Assembly (NCBI GenBank): GCA_010909165.1
Contig: VJWM01000249.1
Span: 124,001-188,000, forward strand
From: Anthoceros angustus
Lineage: Eukaryota > Streptophyta > Anthocerotopsida > Anthocerotales > Anthocerotaceae
Direction: 5' to 3'
DNA: 64,000 bases
The notes below the pieces were generated by a model. It was not told the origin of the DNA and searched no databases. It worked only from the letters and a program-made list of their open reading frames with translations. Of this stretch, positions 33,895 to 46,200 are shown in pieces (within the stretch, counting starts at the first letter, position 1; each line of letters begins with the position of its first letter). The position numbers and the translations under genes were made by a program.

Positions 33895-36800
33895 TTACGC
33901 ATTAAAGTGCAAGGATTCTAGGTTCTTGTGTACTGTTGAGATGTGCCCAAGCCTGAAGGAGACAAAGCCATATACCAAGGCAACGATCTGCACAAGAACG
34001 GTAAGCCGACCATTTATGAACAATGTTGGAAGTCATCCACTCGGACCTGCTCCGTTTGTAACCTCACCGTAGAAAAAGGTAACCGTTCTACAGTAGACAC
34101 CCACTCCAATTGGAAACATCAAGACAACGATAGGAATCTTACGGCATTTGCCATAGAAGTGACATTCCATAGGGCATAAAGTCGAGTTAGCCCAGGCGCA
34201 TTACGGCCAAAGCTGAAAAGAGCATTCAGCCCAGCAGCAATGGACAACATCGGAGCAAGTGGAAGTACCAGGAGGAACAGGAGGAAAGAAATAAGAGAAA
34301 TAGATAGGTACTGGAAAAAAGTAAGCCCTGTTAAGCTTAAATCGGCAAGTATGAGAAACAAGAGAATTAACCCCACAAGGGCCTGCAACCAGGAGTGACA
34401 AGTTTTGTGAGCCACTGGAACGTGTTAAAGTGCAAACAAGAAGAAAAACACAAACCACACAAACCACTTGCCTGATGACCGGGAGGTTTTGTGTTCTGCA
34501 ATAAGCGTGAAAGTGGGAAAAGGAGATCCCTTCTGTCCTTCAAAGATTCGAGTGAATCTTCGTGAATAATAGCTACACCAAGCCTCCTCCGAGACGAACT
34601 CAGACTTGTGTAATTTGCACTTGATGACCACTGCTGGGAAGGGAGAAGCAGCGCACTTTCGGTATCTCCATAGTTAGACCTACAAGCTTATCCCAGGTTA
34701 CAGATGGACAATATGGAGTATTATGCATCAACAAAGAGAGTCCCAGACAGTCACCTGTCAAACTGTGGTGGGATGGATCCTATAAGGTCGGTAGGGTCCT
34801 GTGACGAATACTCAGCAACATTCACCGCGATGCCAAGTTGAAAACTTCTAGAGGAAGTGGCTTGAAACCAGGCCAGATCTACCCGCACGCCATGTTCAAG
34901 AAACCAGGGGTTTGCATGACTGTCCAGCCATTGTACAACTGGAAGAAGACTGCGGCGCAGACTACCTCTTCGCACAACACGAAGCTGTGCATTTAACCCT
35001 GCCACAAACCGATACCACATCGTTGCAGGCATTACCTGCATCAGAAACTAACAGGAATCAGTACTTGAGAATTAACTTCAGTTCTTTATCCATCGCTTGA
35101 ATCCCAGATCAGGCACGTAGTTGACAACAACCTCAAAAGCACGTTGTCCAGGGACACACCTGCCCCAGAAGGCTAGTAAGCAGATTGTCGCTATGCAGAC
35201 TGTATGGGGCCATATAGCTTCCATCCCCACCAAAAATAATTGACATTGGTAGTCGCTGAAGCAGCTTTGGAGGAAGGTCAGGCCTCTTCTCATCCCCGCC
35301 GAGAAATACATCGATGTATGCTAACATCAGATCTGGTGTTGCTGCAACCTGCAGCCCACACCTTTCAGTTGAGAACACGGTTCACAAGACATGCCCTGCA
35401 AACGTGAGCACGACTCAGGCGCCAACAACTAGCTAGCGTCATGTGCAGGGGAGGCGAGCAGACCTTCAGCCCTTCATACAATGCCCTTGATCTACAAGAT
35501 CGAAGACATGCATGATCATATTCAGAACGCACGAAGTCCCTGAGCCGCTGGACCTTTTTTCTGCGTCTCCACTGTTGCCAAGACCATGCAAAAGGGTATG
35601 CCAACACTGATAAAATACTATGCACTGAACCTTCCCACCATGGATATGCAGCCAGCCTGTTTAGCTCATCAGCAAATCGATTAAAAGCATCCTCATACCT
35701 GAGAACACAACGGCCAGGTCAGAGAGTTCCCATGGTGAGCAACAAATCAGACCTCTATGAGGCAGAAACATACACAAGCTCCTTGATTTGTTCTGGGGGC
35801 GAAGGAGGTAAATGCCAAGGTTCACCAAACGAGTTACAACCCATAAAAAAAATCCTGTGGACGTGAGAGTGAGATTCTTCCACCCTGTTGTTTTCCATAA
35901 CCTGCCATCACACACAGCAGACAGTAAATACCACCCCACCAAAAGACATGCCTGTTCCTCAGAACCACAAGCTGTCGAGAAAAAAGGGCAGCCAAGAAGA
36001 CTGTAGTTCAAGCAACATGGATAACTACTTACTACACTTCATTGTTCAAATCATACAAGAGTCACTTGCTAATGACCTGCTGTGTTTACGTCGTGTTAAC
36101 ACACCTCATTCAAAGACTCCAGAAACGGAAATGAGTGATCAATGTGTGTCCCATGGCGTGTTGGTGTTGGGCCAGAGAAGTCGTCTGTCCCAATCAACTT
36201 CATGCGGGCAACACTTAAGACAAGGGCCAGAAGCACCATAGTTCCAGCTAGAAGGACGGTAAACAACCAGGGGCCTCCAAGTGCATGGATGATCTCCTCC
36301 AATGGGGTGTAGCAATAGGGCATGCGATACTTGTCCGAAATGCACTGGTAGGGGCAGAAGGGATCTGTTGCTCCACCTGAGCCAATGAAAGTATCAGCAC
36401 CACATTTACACTACGACCCATCAAGTCTGTACAATGACCTCCAGAGAAGCAACCATACCACGAATATATGTGAAAAATGCTCGTCGTGGAAGCTGCTCAG
36501 CAGGGCATTCCTTGCACAGAGAACTGTCTGAACCTGTCACGTTCTTATATGTACCAGTCGGGCACTCCTGCATATTTTGAGATGCAAAGCTGTCAAAATG
36601 TCTGCCCCACAGGAATTTCTCAACCAACTAGAAAAACACCAGTTTGGATAAAATACAGATGCCTAGATTGACTGATTATATGTTAACCAAAAGACACCCT
36701 GCATGTCGTGCATCGGAGACGACAACGTACCTCACAAAACACACCATTTAATCCACTGGGACATTTCTTCCCACTAATAGTTCCATCTTCTCCTGGGAGC

Positions 36801-39800
36801 CCTTCATCACTTCCGGCTCCTCCTCTGGAAATCCCCACTATGTTAAAAGACATTCCCTTCATGGATGCAGTTCATGTGATGCTCAATGAAACATGGCACG
36901 TACCGTGAGTGAATGATTCCTTTCACATTAGCAATGGGGACGAAGTCCTCCCCAGTTGCAATGTTTGACCAATGGAAGTGCACCCTTCCACCAGCTCCAC
37001 CACCCCCTCCTGTGGAACCCCCATATCCACCTGCGCTGGAAACTAGGGAGTTGTTTCCAAGGGTAAGGGTCTGCAAGAAGACTAAGACACTGCCCCCAGA
37101 ACCACCTCCCGCACCCCATGTCTCGTTCACGTCTGAAATAATGCTCGAACCATCAGCAGTTACCGATCCATATACATCCAAGCTGGACAGGGGGTGGTCC
37201 AGTGAACCAAGAACTGCATCATATTAACATGGATAAAGTCAATATGGATGGTCCAAAAGTCAACTATAGAGGGCAAGTAGCTTACAGTTATTAGCATCAA
37301 ATTCAATGCAAATAAAAACCAAACACCTTACCAACTACTCCTCCGCCTGCTGAACTCTCCCCTGAACTAGAAGTCCCACCGCCACTCCCTAATTCACAGG
37401 GGAGTTCCTCAGAACCATACTTAGAGCCACCTTCCGTCCAAGTGCCATCGAAGTACCCAGGGCCTCCAATTCCTCCGTGTCCCGCACCACCCCCAGCACC
37501 CATGTCTGATGAGCTGCCTTTCCCCACTCCACCCCTACAACCTGGATTAGTCAACATTTCATGTAAGAGGAAGGACTTTGAAGGTAACATGGAACCAGAG
37601 AGATCAGCAAAAACCAACCAACCTAATCCAGATGCAGATATAACTCCTGCTGGAGCCACGGTGATTGTCCTTGCGCGCTGTACATGAACAATACTTCCCA
37701 ACACCGCGCCCTCAACTGCTACATCTTCCACTCGACACACCTGGTCCGATGAAAAGAAGCCAACTGAATTAGATCAGATTCCAGGTCCACAGTTTGCAAA
37801 AATTTGAGACCCATTGATCATTTCCACAGACTTCAAGCTGCACACATGTCTGCAAATGATTGTGAATCTAAGGAAAAGAACCAAACCTGGAGAGTGAAGG
37901 GAGTTGAGGCGTTCAACGTGCAGTCCTCTGAAGGGCTGAAAACCTCCACGGGACACATAGCACTCCCACAATATAGTGTTTCCAACCTGCAATCATATTA
38001 CACACGTCTCAGCAAGAAAAAGTCTATAGCCTGCAAATGCTTTGTTGTAGGAAGGATACCACACTTTGTAACAAGAAACAACACATACTCCTCGGAAATT
38101 GTCGAAACATCATTGAGTGGAGCCTGTAGCAATGCACCAGGTCCTATCTGTTCCAAAGAGACATAATAGTCTCAATTTCTCATCCAGTGCTAATGAATCT
38201 GAATACCAGTCACTCCTTCAACTGGCTACAGAACAACAGGGGGAGCTCGAACCTTATGGTAAGCAAATGTTCAAGCACAAACAGGACACAACTTAGCTGA
38301 GTTGCCATACATGTATAGTATAGAATAAGGACAAGAAGATGCGTTGCGCGGTTATAGTGTCGCCTAAGCTGGACAGCTTGAGTAGTCCTTGTCCGTGCAT
38401 GCCTAAATTTGCATTAGACTTGATCACCGATCCATCCTGCAAAGCAGAAAGTGCAAGTTATCAGTAAGAACCATTGCAGACCCCACAAACAGTATCATGG
38501 TGGCAATAACACACAAATTAACAATCAATCCCACTTGGAGGTCACTACCCTCTTACCTTCAAAACTGCTAGATTGCTTGCCTCCAGTGTTGATGTTCCAA
38601 CAAGAGCATCACCCCGTCCGTCAATCTCAACCACTGAATTCCACAACAAGAGCATCTTGACCACAAGCTTCAATGCTCCATACACCTGGGAGAGCAATCA
38701 CGGTCAACCAAGAACCTGTTGGAGAGTAACCCTCTTCGCATAACAGGAATGCAGTATACCTTCATTGATGCATCATTCATCAGGACTTCATCGGCAGCTA
38801 GTTCAAACTCTGAATTTGGATAGCGAGAGAGCCCAAAGCTAAGACTGCTTCGATCTGTCACTGCTACTGCAACTCGAACCTATATTGTGTTGAATTGCCA
38901 ACATTAGGCCAATGAAAAGAAAGAAAATCAATACTGCTAGTTCTTAAAAAAGTTGAACTTTTTACACTAACCTGGAATCTGCTCCAAAGCAAGGGGATGA
39001 CGGCCCTCGCATTGCCTTCAATGAAGACATTTGCCCAGAGTGGATGACTAGGGAAATCAAGTAGAAGTGTATCTGTCTGAGTTGATTTATTGTTGTTACT
39101 AACAAACAAACTCTGTGGCACAACATCAAAGTGAGTGCCTGCTGCACCAGCATTGGCAGGACAAGCAAGACTTTCACCACCTGTTCAATAAAACAAGCAT
39201 GTGTGAGGTGGAAGACAACTCCACTGTGAGGGGCAATCAAAGCAGGAATTGCAAGGTCGCAGAAACTGCATCCTACTCCAGATATTACCCACATGGGTGA
39301 TATGAAAATAACCCAAAATTAGTGCAAACCAGCATCCATACTGCAATAAACAACACCAGCTTACTAGTCAAATGTCTGCAACACAACCCCATGGAAAAAG
39401 TCTGAGGGAAAAACCATGAGCAAATATCCTCACGCCTTCCTGCCTCAAGCAGTCAATTGCTACACGACCCCCTCCACCTCCTCCTCGGCCAGTGCCACCT
39501 GCCACACTTATTTCCCCAGAACCCCTCCTGCGCAAGTAGAGTGTAAGAAAGATCACGCTGGTCACATGTTCGGCACAAATCAAGAATGGAACGATGCAAA
39601 TGGCTACCATAGTCTGTACCCTAAGACCATCTGCCTCTGCGTGTGTGCTGAACAAGTTGCTTAGAAACCCATTAAGGCCAATCAAGAAAGACATCTTCCA
39701 CTTCAACATGTGTATAACCACACTTTCAGCTCTGACATGTTAGAGTAGCAGTCTACAACATCTTCTGCTGTTCCAAGATGCCCCAAGAAGCTGATCTTAC

Positions 39801-40606
39801 ATTATTTCTGCCGATATGGTAATGCTTCCACCCGATCCACCACCTCCTTTCTCCCCAACAGATCCCCCTACTGCCAAAATTGATCCCTCCAAAATCAAAC
39901 GTTCTGCAACCGTCAGATTTACACGTCCCCCTCCACCGCCTCCTAACTCTTCATCGCTAGTTGTACTGCCGCCTTTGCTACCATAACTCCACGGCTTTGC
40001 AAGAGATGACCAGCCATATATGTCACCTCCCCATAAATCTTGCTGATCAGCAACAGAAGAGTCATCACTAGCACAGCAGGCCCCTCTCCCTCCATGCCCG
40101 GCACCTGCACCTTCAGTACCTGACGGAGTACCACTGGTTTGTCCTGGTGGGCTGCCGGCGAGGCCGGACACATTCAAAGACGAGGCAGCTTCCAGTGTGA
40201 CATTTCGAGCCTCAACCACAAGGGTTCCCGCTACAATCGATGCATTCTGATGTAGATAAACATTACCTGTAAGCAATATATGTATGGTACACCCCTCGTA
40301 AGGACAGCTGATCTGTGTTCCTGCAAGTATTTCTAGACTTCCCTTGCCAGTAATGATAGAATCCTCTGCAAGCCAGACACTTTGGTTCAGTGTGCAGACG
40401 CTATCCAAAGAACCTTGTCCTTGCAGCTCCGCCTCGCATGAGAGTGTGGTGCCTGATGAGCACGAAGGAGTGTAAGAGGAATCACAGTCGGGCACTACTG
40501 TAGGTGGCCAGGGTAGCAATCCTGCTGCGGACGACCCAGAGATGAGAAGAAAGAGAAGAAACAAACAAAGTGCTAACAGACGCAACGGCATTGTTGAAGG
40601 GGCCAT
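33895..40606 (-). CDS. Large glycine-rich membrane protein (plant DUF8003-type family)
   Basis: 21 exons, 1374 residues, all phases agree: 40606-39801, 39527-39415, 39180-38972, 38879-38760, 38685-38557, 38436-38311, 38147-38089, 37986-37887, 37740-37623, 37541-37332, 37213-36904, 36824-36731, 36567-36459, 36376-36105, 35901-35774, 35698-35464, 35348-35160, 35035-34755, 34655-34472, 34382-34143, 33987-33895. Signal peptide (LRLLALCLFLLFLLISGSSA). The long outer part has Gly-rich blocks (GGGGGGRV, GGSGGS), then a Cys-rich segment (ECPTGTYKNVTGSDSSLCKE). A membrane segment (WLFTVLLAGTMVLLALVLSV) is near 870-893, then a conserved inner part (FAWSWQQWRR, FGGDGSYMAPYSL, WYRFVAGLNAQLR), and several helices near 1265-1340. 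Family as in Arabidopsis At5g11700/At4g32920, often mislabelled 'ephrin receptor'; function unknown. The exon 19 donor is GC, and its acceptor (34655) is weak. Confidence 0.92.
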
Positions 40607-42400
40607 ACTACCCACATTCCCTGTAGACTGCACAAAACTACACGACTGACATGCTCCAAGGAGATTCAGAACACTGCTCTCAACTCCCGCTCCAAGGTAT
40701 AACGAGCAGGAACGGCTACAGGCACCTCCTCACATTCGGTCACCAGGTACCCTCGTACTAATCGATCACTCAGCTAGTCTCAACTGCAGGCTATTCCTCC
40801 ACAGCAGCTAATAAGCATTTCATTCTCTACAAAGAGCGGGCCTATTAATTACAAACATCCCCTATGGTGGTGTTCAGCACGTGTTCATCAGTGTGCGGCG
40901 AAGGGCAACCCTCAAGATAAGCTCCAAAACGAAGTTCTTCTCTCCTCTTACACAGTCCTAAGTTAGGCAGCTATGCTGAGATTCGCAACGAACGCAGCCC
41001 TGCAATTTCAGAACCCAACTGGTCATGAAAGTCGTTTGGTAGTTCCAAGCCTTCAGCCACATGCACGTGAGACTGTAGAGACCCAAAGGTGCTTGTAGCT
41101 GGATCTACTTTGCCAGAAACCTGGTAAGAAAATGTCAAAGAATCACCAGCAGTAGTACCTCTATCGGCACGTGGCAGGAGCCAGGACTGGAAGCTACATG
41201 CCCATATCATACATGGAGTCAGTCACCAATGCACTTCCTCCAGCAAACCCTAAATACTATGAGGGGAGGTGCAACTTCGATTTGAGAGCTTCCAGTCTTA
41301 GTACTCCCTCCTGCTCCAAAAGAGACGCGTTCCTGAGAACAGCGAGTCCCACAATAGAGCGATCCAACATCGAAAGCCCGGGCAATTCACAGGCCCTGAA
41401 CCTGACCACGTGCAGATGGAATCCCTCTCCAGCCATAGAGCAGCCAGCGGTCCAAGCCCTACCCCGATGCCAAAATCATGGAATTAAGAATAAAATTGGC
41501 AGCGGCCCTGTGGTGCCTGCACTCACCCTGCAACATATGTACGTAAACCCGGGGGCACTTCCCACGGGTGCCCCGTACGGCCTGAGAAGAAACTGACTCC
41601 AGTACAGTACAATCTAGCGAAACTGAGCTGCAGCCGCATGCCCCTGGCAGCTCATAGGGCGGAATCCACGGCCCGGGGCCGGATGTCGCGAGAGCCCATC
41701 CAACCCAGCCGTGCTCCCAGCAAGCCCTCGGGAGGTCCAGACAGCAGCCAGAACCTGATGCAGAGCAAGCAATCCGGGGTCGCGCAACCTGGAGCGCAGC
41801 ATGCAGGCAATCCCGGAGCGGGGCGCAGCGGGGCGGGCAGGAGCGATGCGGGGAGCACGCAGCTGGGAATTGTGAATTGCAAAAGGGCCAGGTCCGGGTG
41901 GGAGGCGGCGAGCAGGAGCCGACGCTGGGCCAGGCCCCAGCTAGCTGATGCTCAGACACTCCGTCACTGAAGTGTCGCTGGGTGTGTGGTCGCGCGGAAG
42001 GGAGAACAACTGGCTTCTGCGACGCTCCCGCGCTTTGCTGTGCTGCCACTGCCTTCGCGTTTGGTGTGCTGTCGGCCGTTGTGTTGCCGCGGTGGGGTCT
42101 GGCGGGGTGGGGGCGGGAGGGGGAGGGCGCCTGGTCCCATGGAGCTCGGCCGGAGATTTGAGTGGAGCGTGATTGTAAATCCAACGCAAGGCACCCACAT
42201 GCAATTTCATAATGAATTCGCACTTGGGCATAAGGGTTGGTGCCAAGCCCATCACCCAAGGCGTCAGCTTCCACTAAGCGGTAGCGGCAGCGCCCACGCC
42301 AGGGGACCGTGCGACCCCACCAGCGCATTATGTAGTGCATTCGGATCGCTTCCCCGGTCGTGGAGACGACACTATCCACGTCATGTATCTACTGCTCCTT
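40607..42400 (-). promoter_or_regulatory. Upstream region of the glycine-rich protein gene
   Basis: Probably promoter and 5' UTR of the minus-strand gene. 41640-42300 is strongly GC-rich and CpG-rich, as expected for a promoter or first non-coding exon. Within it lies a minus frame ending at 40971 that follows a good acceptor (TTTTCTTACCAG, near 41121), and a minus ATG frame of about 57 codons near 41440-41260. These could be leader exons or a small separate gene; I could not join them in frame. The 306-residue minus frame at 41459-42379 is GC shadow. Confidence 0.4.
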
Positions 42401-43214
42401 AAAAGGACTTCCTTCCACCTTGCATAGCTATCACGTGTTTTTCTTTTGTCCTTCCATGTTTCATATCTCCGTCTATGTGCATGAGCAAAGCATCCTCCTA
42501 CACCCATCTGTATTTCATTTTACAGAAAAATAATACTTAACAGTTATTCTGCATATTCAGTTCCTGAATCTTGAATATACGACATGAAACAACACATGTA
42601 GGTCTTTAGATTTCCTTTGAGTAAGTAGGTTGTCAAAAATTATGATTTTTGGGTTCATTTGTTTTTCTTCGAAACTCCTTAGTCCCCATACTACTTCCCT
42701 TCCTACTAGCTAATGTGCTCCCAAAAGATTCAGGGAGAGAAGTTGAACAAAATAGCAACCACAGGGGTTACCAACCTTGGGTTGATGGCACTTCGAACAC
42801 ATTCCGTGGCCTCACCACCCCATATCCATGTTGGCTCTGTGACAGGCCATACCACGGACTATGTCCCTGCCCCTCTCGCCCATCCAGCCATTACTTTTCA
42901 TGGAGTAAAGTCCGCGAAGCTTAGGACCAACAGAAGTGATGCGCATGAGAATTTAGCTAAACGTTGTTCCCTTTCATGTACAATTGTTATAGGTTTATAG
43001 AAAACATGCTAGATATGCAGTGGTTACTTATAGGGGTTGACATTTTGGGTGATAATGCATATGGCTTGTTCAAACGCTAATGGCAATTCTAATGAAACCC
43101 AGAAACGTTTAGGGTGTTTGAAAAGTAATTTAGTGCAGTCAGCATGCAAGCAACAAAGCTTTCAGATGCTCATTGAATGAAGTGAGTGGCTAGACATGAG
43201 AAGCCGCGACACTA
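42401..43214. other. Intergenic, no gene recognised
   Basis: Two overlapping plus frames (42649-42924, 42713-43000) of about 90 residues in different phases have no recognisable domain. No splice model found. Confidence 0.3.
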
Positions 43215-46200
43215 GTAAGCTAACCATTTGATGTTCACAATGAGAGGAAACTCATTGACAGCTTTGAAAATTATAGGCGACCACAGGCATGGCGGTATGA
43301 CGCAAGCAATAGCTTGATCAAAAACCGTGTGATGGTGAGCTTGTTCCCAATTTTTGTGATTTTTGGTCAATTATAGATGTGAGGAGAAAAAAGCACTGAG
43401 ATTTCTTGATTTTTTTGTAAAAACTCCATAATCCATAGTGGTTTATTCCATACATGCTTTCATGAGGCAACTTATGTTCTATATAAAATAACTTTTTGTA
43501 CAAGGAAGCTCTACTTAAAAATCGATGTAAAGGTATGACCTTTTTTAACGTCTTTGTTAGTACGGTTAAGCAGACAATTACGTGTTGGGATTTAAGCCGA
43601 TGGATCGTTTCTCAGTTTCTCTTTAACCTCAAGGAGTAATCCTCATGCTAACACAATATTTAGTTTGTCATGCTCATCTAATTGTTGCTTTGATTTAACT
43701 AAGACTCCTTTATCGTAGCGAGGATGAGAGCACGGAAAGAGGTAGGTGTGCTGATTATGTTAGAACGTTATTGGCTTTGGTGGCCTATCAGGCTGCCTTA
43801 GCTTTCTGGGGTTGATGAATCGCTTCTTGCAAAAAAAGCTTGGGAAAGCATTTCACGGTAGGGTTAGACGACGGTTTCCTACTCACACTACTAGAAAAGA
43901 GGAGACTATGTTACAGTGGATGTTATATATTGGTGTTCTAGGGCTCCACGTTGTAACATAATGTGCAAGTAGGGTGGAGTAAATGCGGTTGCATTCGCAT
44001 TACACTTGTGTAATATGGGTATAACATGAGACTAGGGCAGGCATGGTCTCTTTGCGTTGAATAGCCTTCCCGGCCCACTAGCACATTTGAATATGTAGAT
44101 GGCATTGTATTGTCTGCCTAACTTTAGGTTTACTTAACCGTAGATGTCAGCTGTAAGTAATTTGATTGGGTGAGTAACGGATCGGGGTGAGTTTCGCCAA
44201 TGTAAGAATGACACTTGAGCGTTACCTCATGCACCAAAGTGATCGATCGGTATGCTGCAAAAATACGAGATGTGGAGCTCTTGGCTGAAAAAGGACGTTT
44301 ACTCTTATAGTCACTTGGGAAATGAAACACATCGGCATCTTGAACAACTGTGCAATTCTTGCGGATCAAGAAATTAGTTGATTCATGAAGCCAAAAGATG
44401 GAAGGGCCTTGATAATTCGTCGGTTGGGCAAAGGTAAGGCCAGAGGCTCATATGTAGGTGATAGTTGCACTACACCCTTCCATGAGAGAGGCCAATTCAC
44501 GGGTATGCTCAGGAGAACACAAGCCCCTATCAATGTCCCATTTAGCTTGAGCTAAGATAGCCGACTACTTGAGCTCTCTTTCTTGATACGCCACGCATCT
44601 ACCTATTAATGAGGTCTTCTTAGGACTAGTGACGTTTCCGGTCACTACTTGGAAGGGTAAAAAAGGTAAAGGTTATACAAAACCCTCCAAAACCATGTTT
44701 TTATGGTTTCATGAAAAAATGAACACGTGAACCTAGGAGAAATTGACAAAGAGATATGTTTTAGCGTATGTATATGTGCACATCTCAAATTATTTTACCT
44801 AACAACGGAATACATTATATATACACGTTGTTTTTAAAACATGGGCATCTTTGTATGGACAACAAAGATGCAAACTCGCAATTGAAAAGCCATATGGGTC
44901 GAGTCATCACCGTCATGGTCACCCCTCTACATAAGTGGGAGGGTCGTGATGGCACCGGACGCCTGTGCATAAAGCTTGCATCCCCACACAAATGACGTGG
45001 GAATGCGGCAAGATTTCTCACCGCCACCGTCATGCCACTACATCCATGAGCCGAACCCCAAGGACGTAAGCTAACCATTTGATGTTCACAATGAGAGGAA
45101 ACTCATTGTGAGCTTTGAAAATTATAGGCGACCACAGGCATGGCGGTATGACGCAAGCAATAGCTTGATCAAAAAGTGTGATGGTGAGCTTGTTCCCAAT
45201 TTTTGTGATTTTTGGTCAATTATAGATGTGAGGAGAAAAAGCAGATTTCTTGATTTTTGTAAAACTCCATAATCCATAGTGGTTTATTCCATACATGCTT
45301 TCATGAGGCAACTTATGTTCTATATAAAATAACTTTTTGTACAAGGAAGCTCTACTTAAAAATCGATGTAAAGGTATGACCTTTTTTAACGTCTTTGTTA
45401 GTACGGTTAAGCAGACAATTACGTGTTGGGATTTAAGCCGATGGATCGTTTCTCAGTTTCTCTTTAACCTCAAGGAGTAATCCTCATGCTAACACAATAT
45501 TTAGTTTGTCATGCTCATCTAATTGTTGCTTTGATTTAACTAAGACTCCTTTATCGTAGCGAGGATGAGAGCACGGAAAGAGGTAGGTGTCTTGATTATG
45601 TTAGAACGTTATTGGCTTTGGTGGCCTATCAGTAGCTTTCAGGGTTGATGAATCGCTTCTTGCAAAAAAGCTTGGGAAAGCATTTCACGGTAGGGTTAGG
45701 CAGCGGTTTCCTACTCACACTACTAGAAAAGAGGAGACTATGTTACAGTGGATGTTATATATTGGTGTTCTAGGGCTCCACGTTGTAACATAATGTGCAA
45801 GTAGGGTGGAGTAAATGCGGTTGCATTCGCATTACACTTGTGTAATATGGGTATAACATGAGACTAGACGGGCATGGTCTCTCTTTGCGTTGAATAGCCT
45901 TCCGCCCACTAGCACATTTGAATATGTAGATGGCATTGTATTGTCTCTAACTTTAGGTTTATAGCGTAGATGTCGGTAAGTAATTTGATTGGGTGAGTAA
46001 CGGATCGGGGTGAGTTTCGCCAATGTAAGAATGACACTTGAGCGTTACCTCATGCACCAAAGTGATCAGTCAGGTATGCTGCAAAAAATACGAGATGTGG
46101 AGCTCTTGACGCTGAAAAAAGGACGCGTTTCTGACGACTCTTATAGTCACTTGGGAAATGAAACACATCGCATCTTGAACAACTGTGCAATTCTTGCGGA

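Noticed and set aside
41459-42379. 306-codon minus frame
   Set aside because: GC-rich low-complexity region, no family features, probably promoter or leader sequence.
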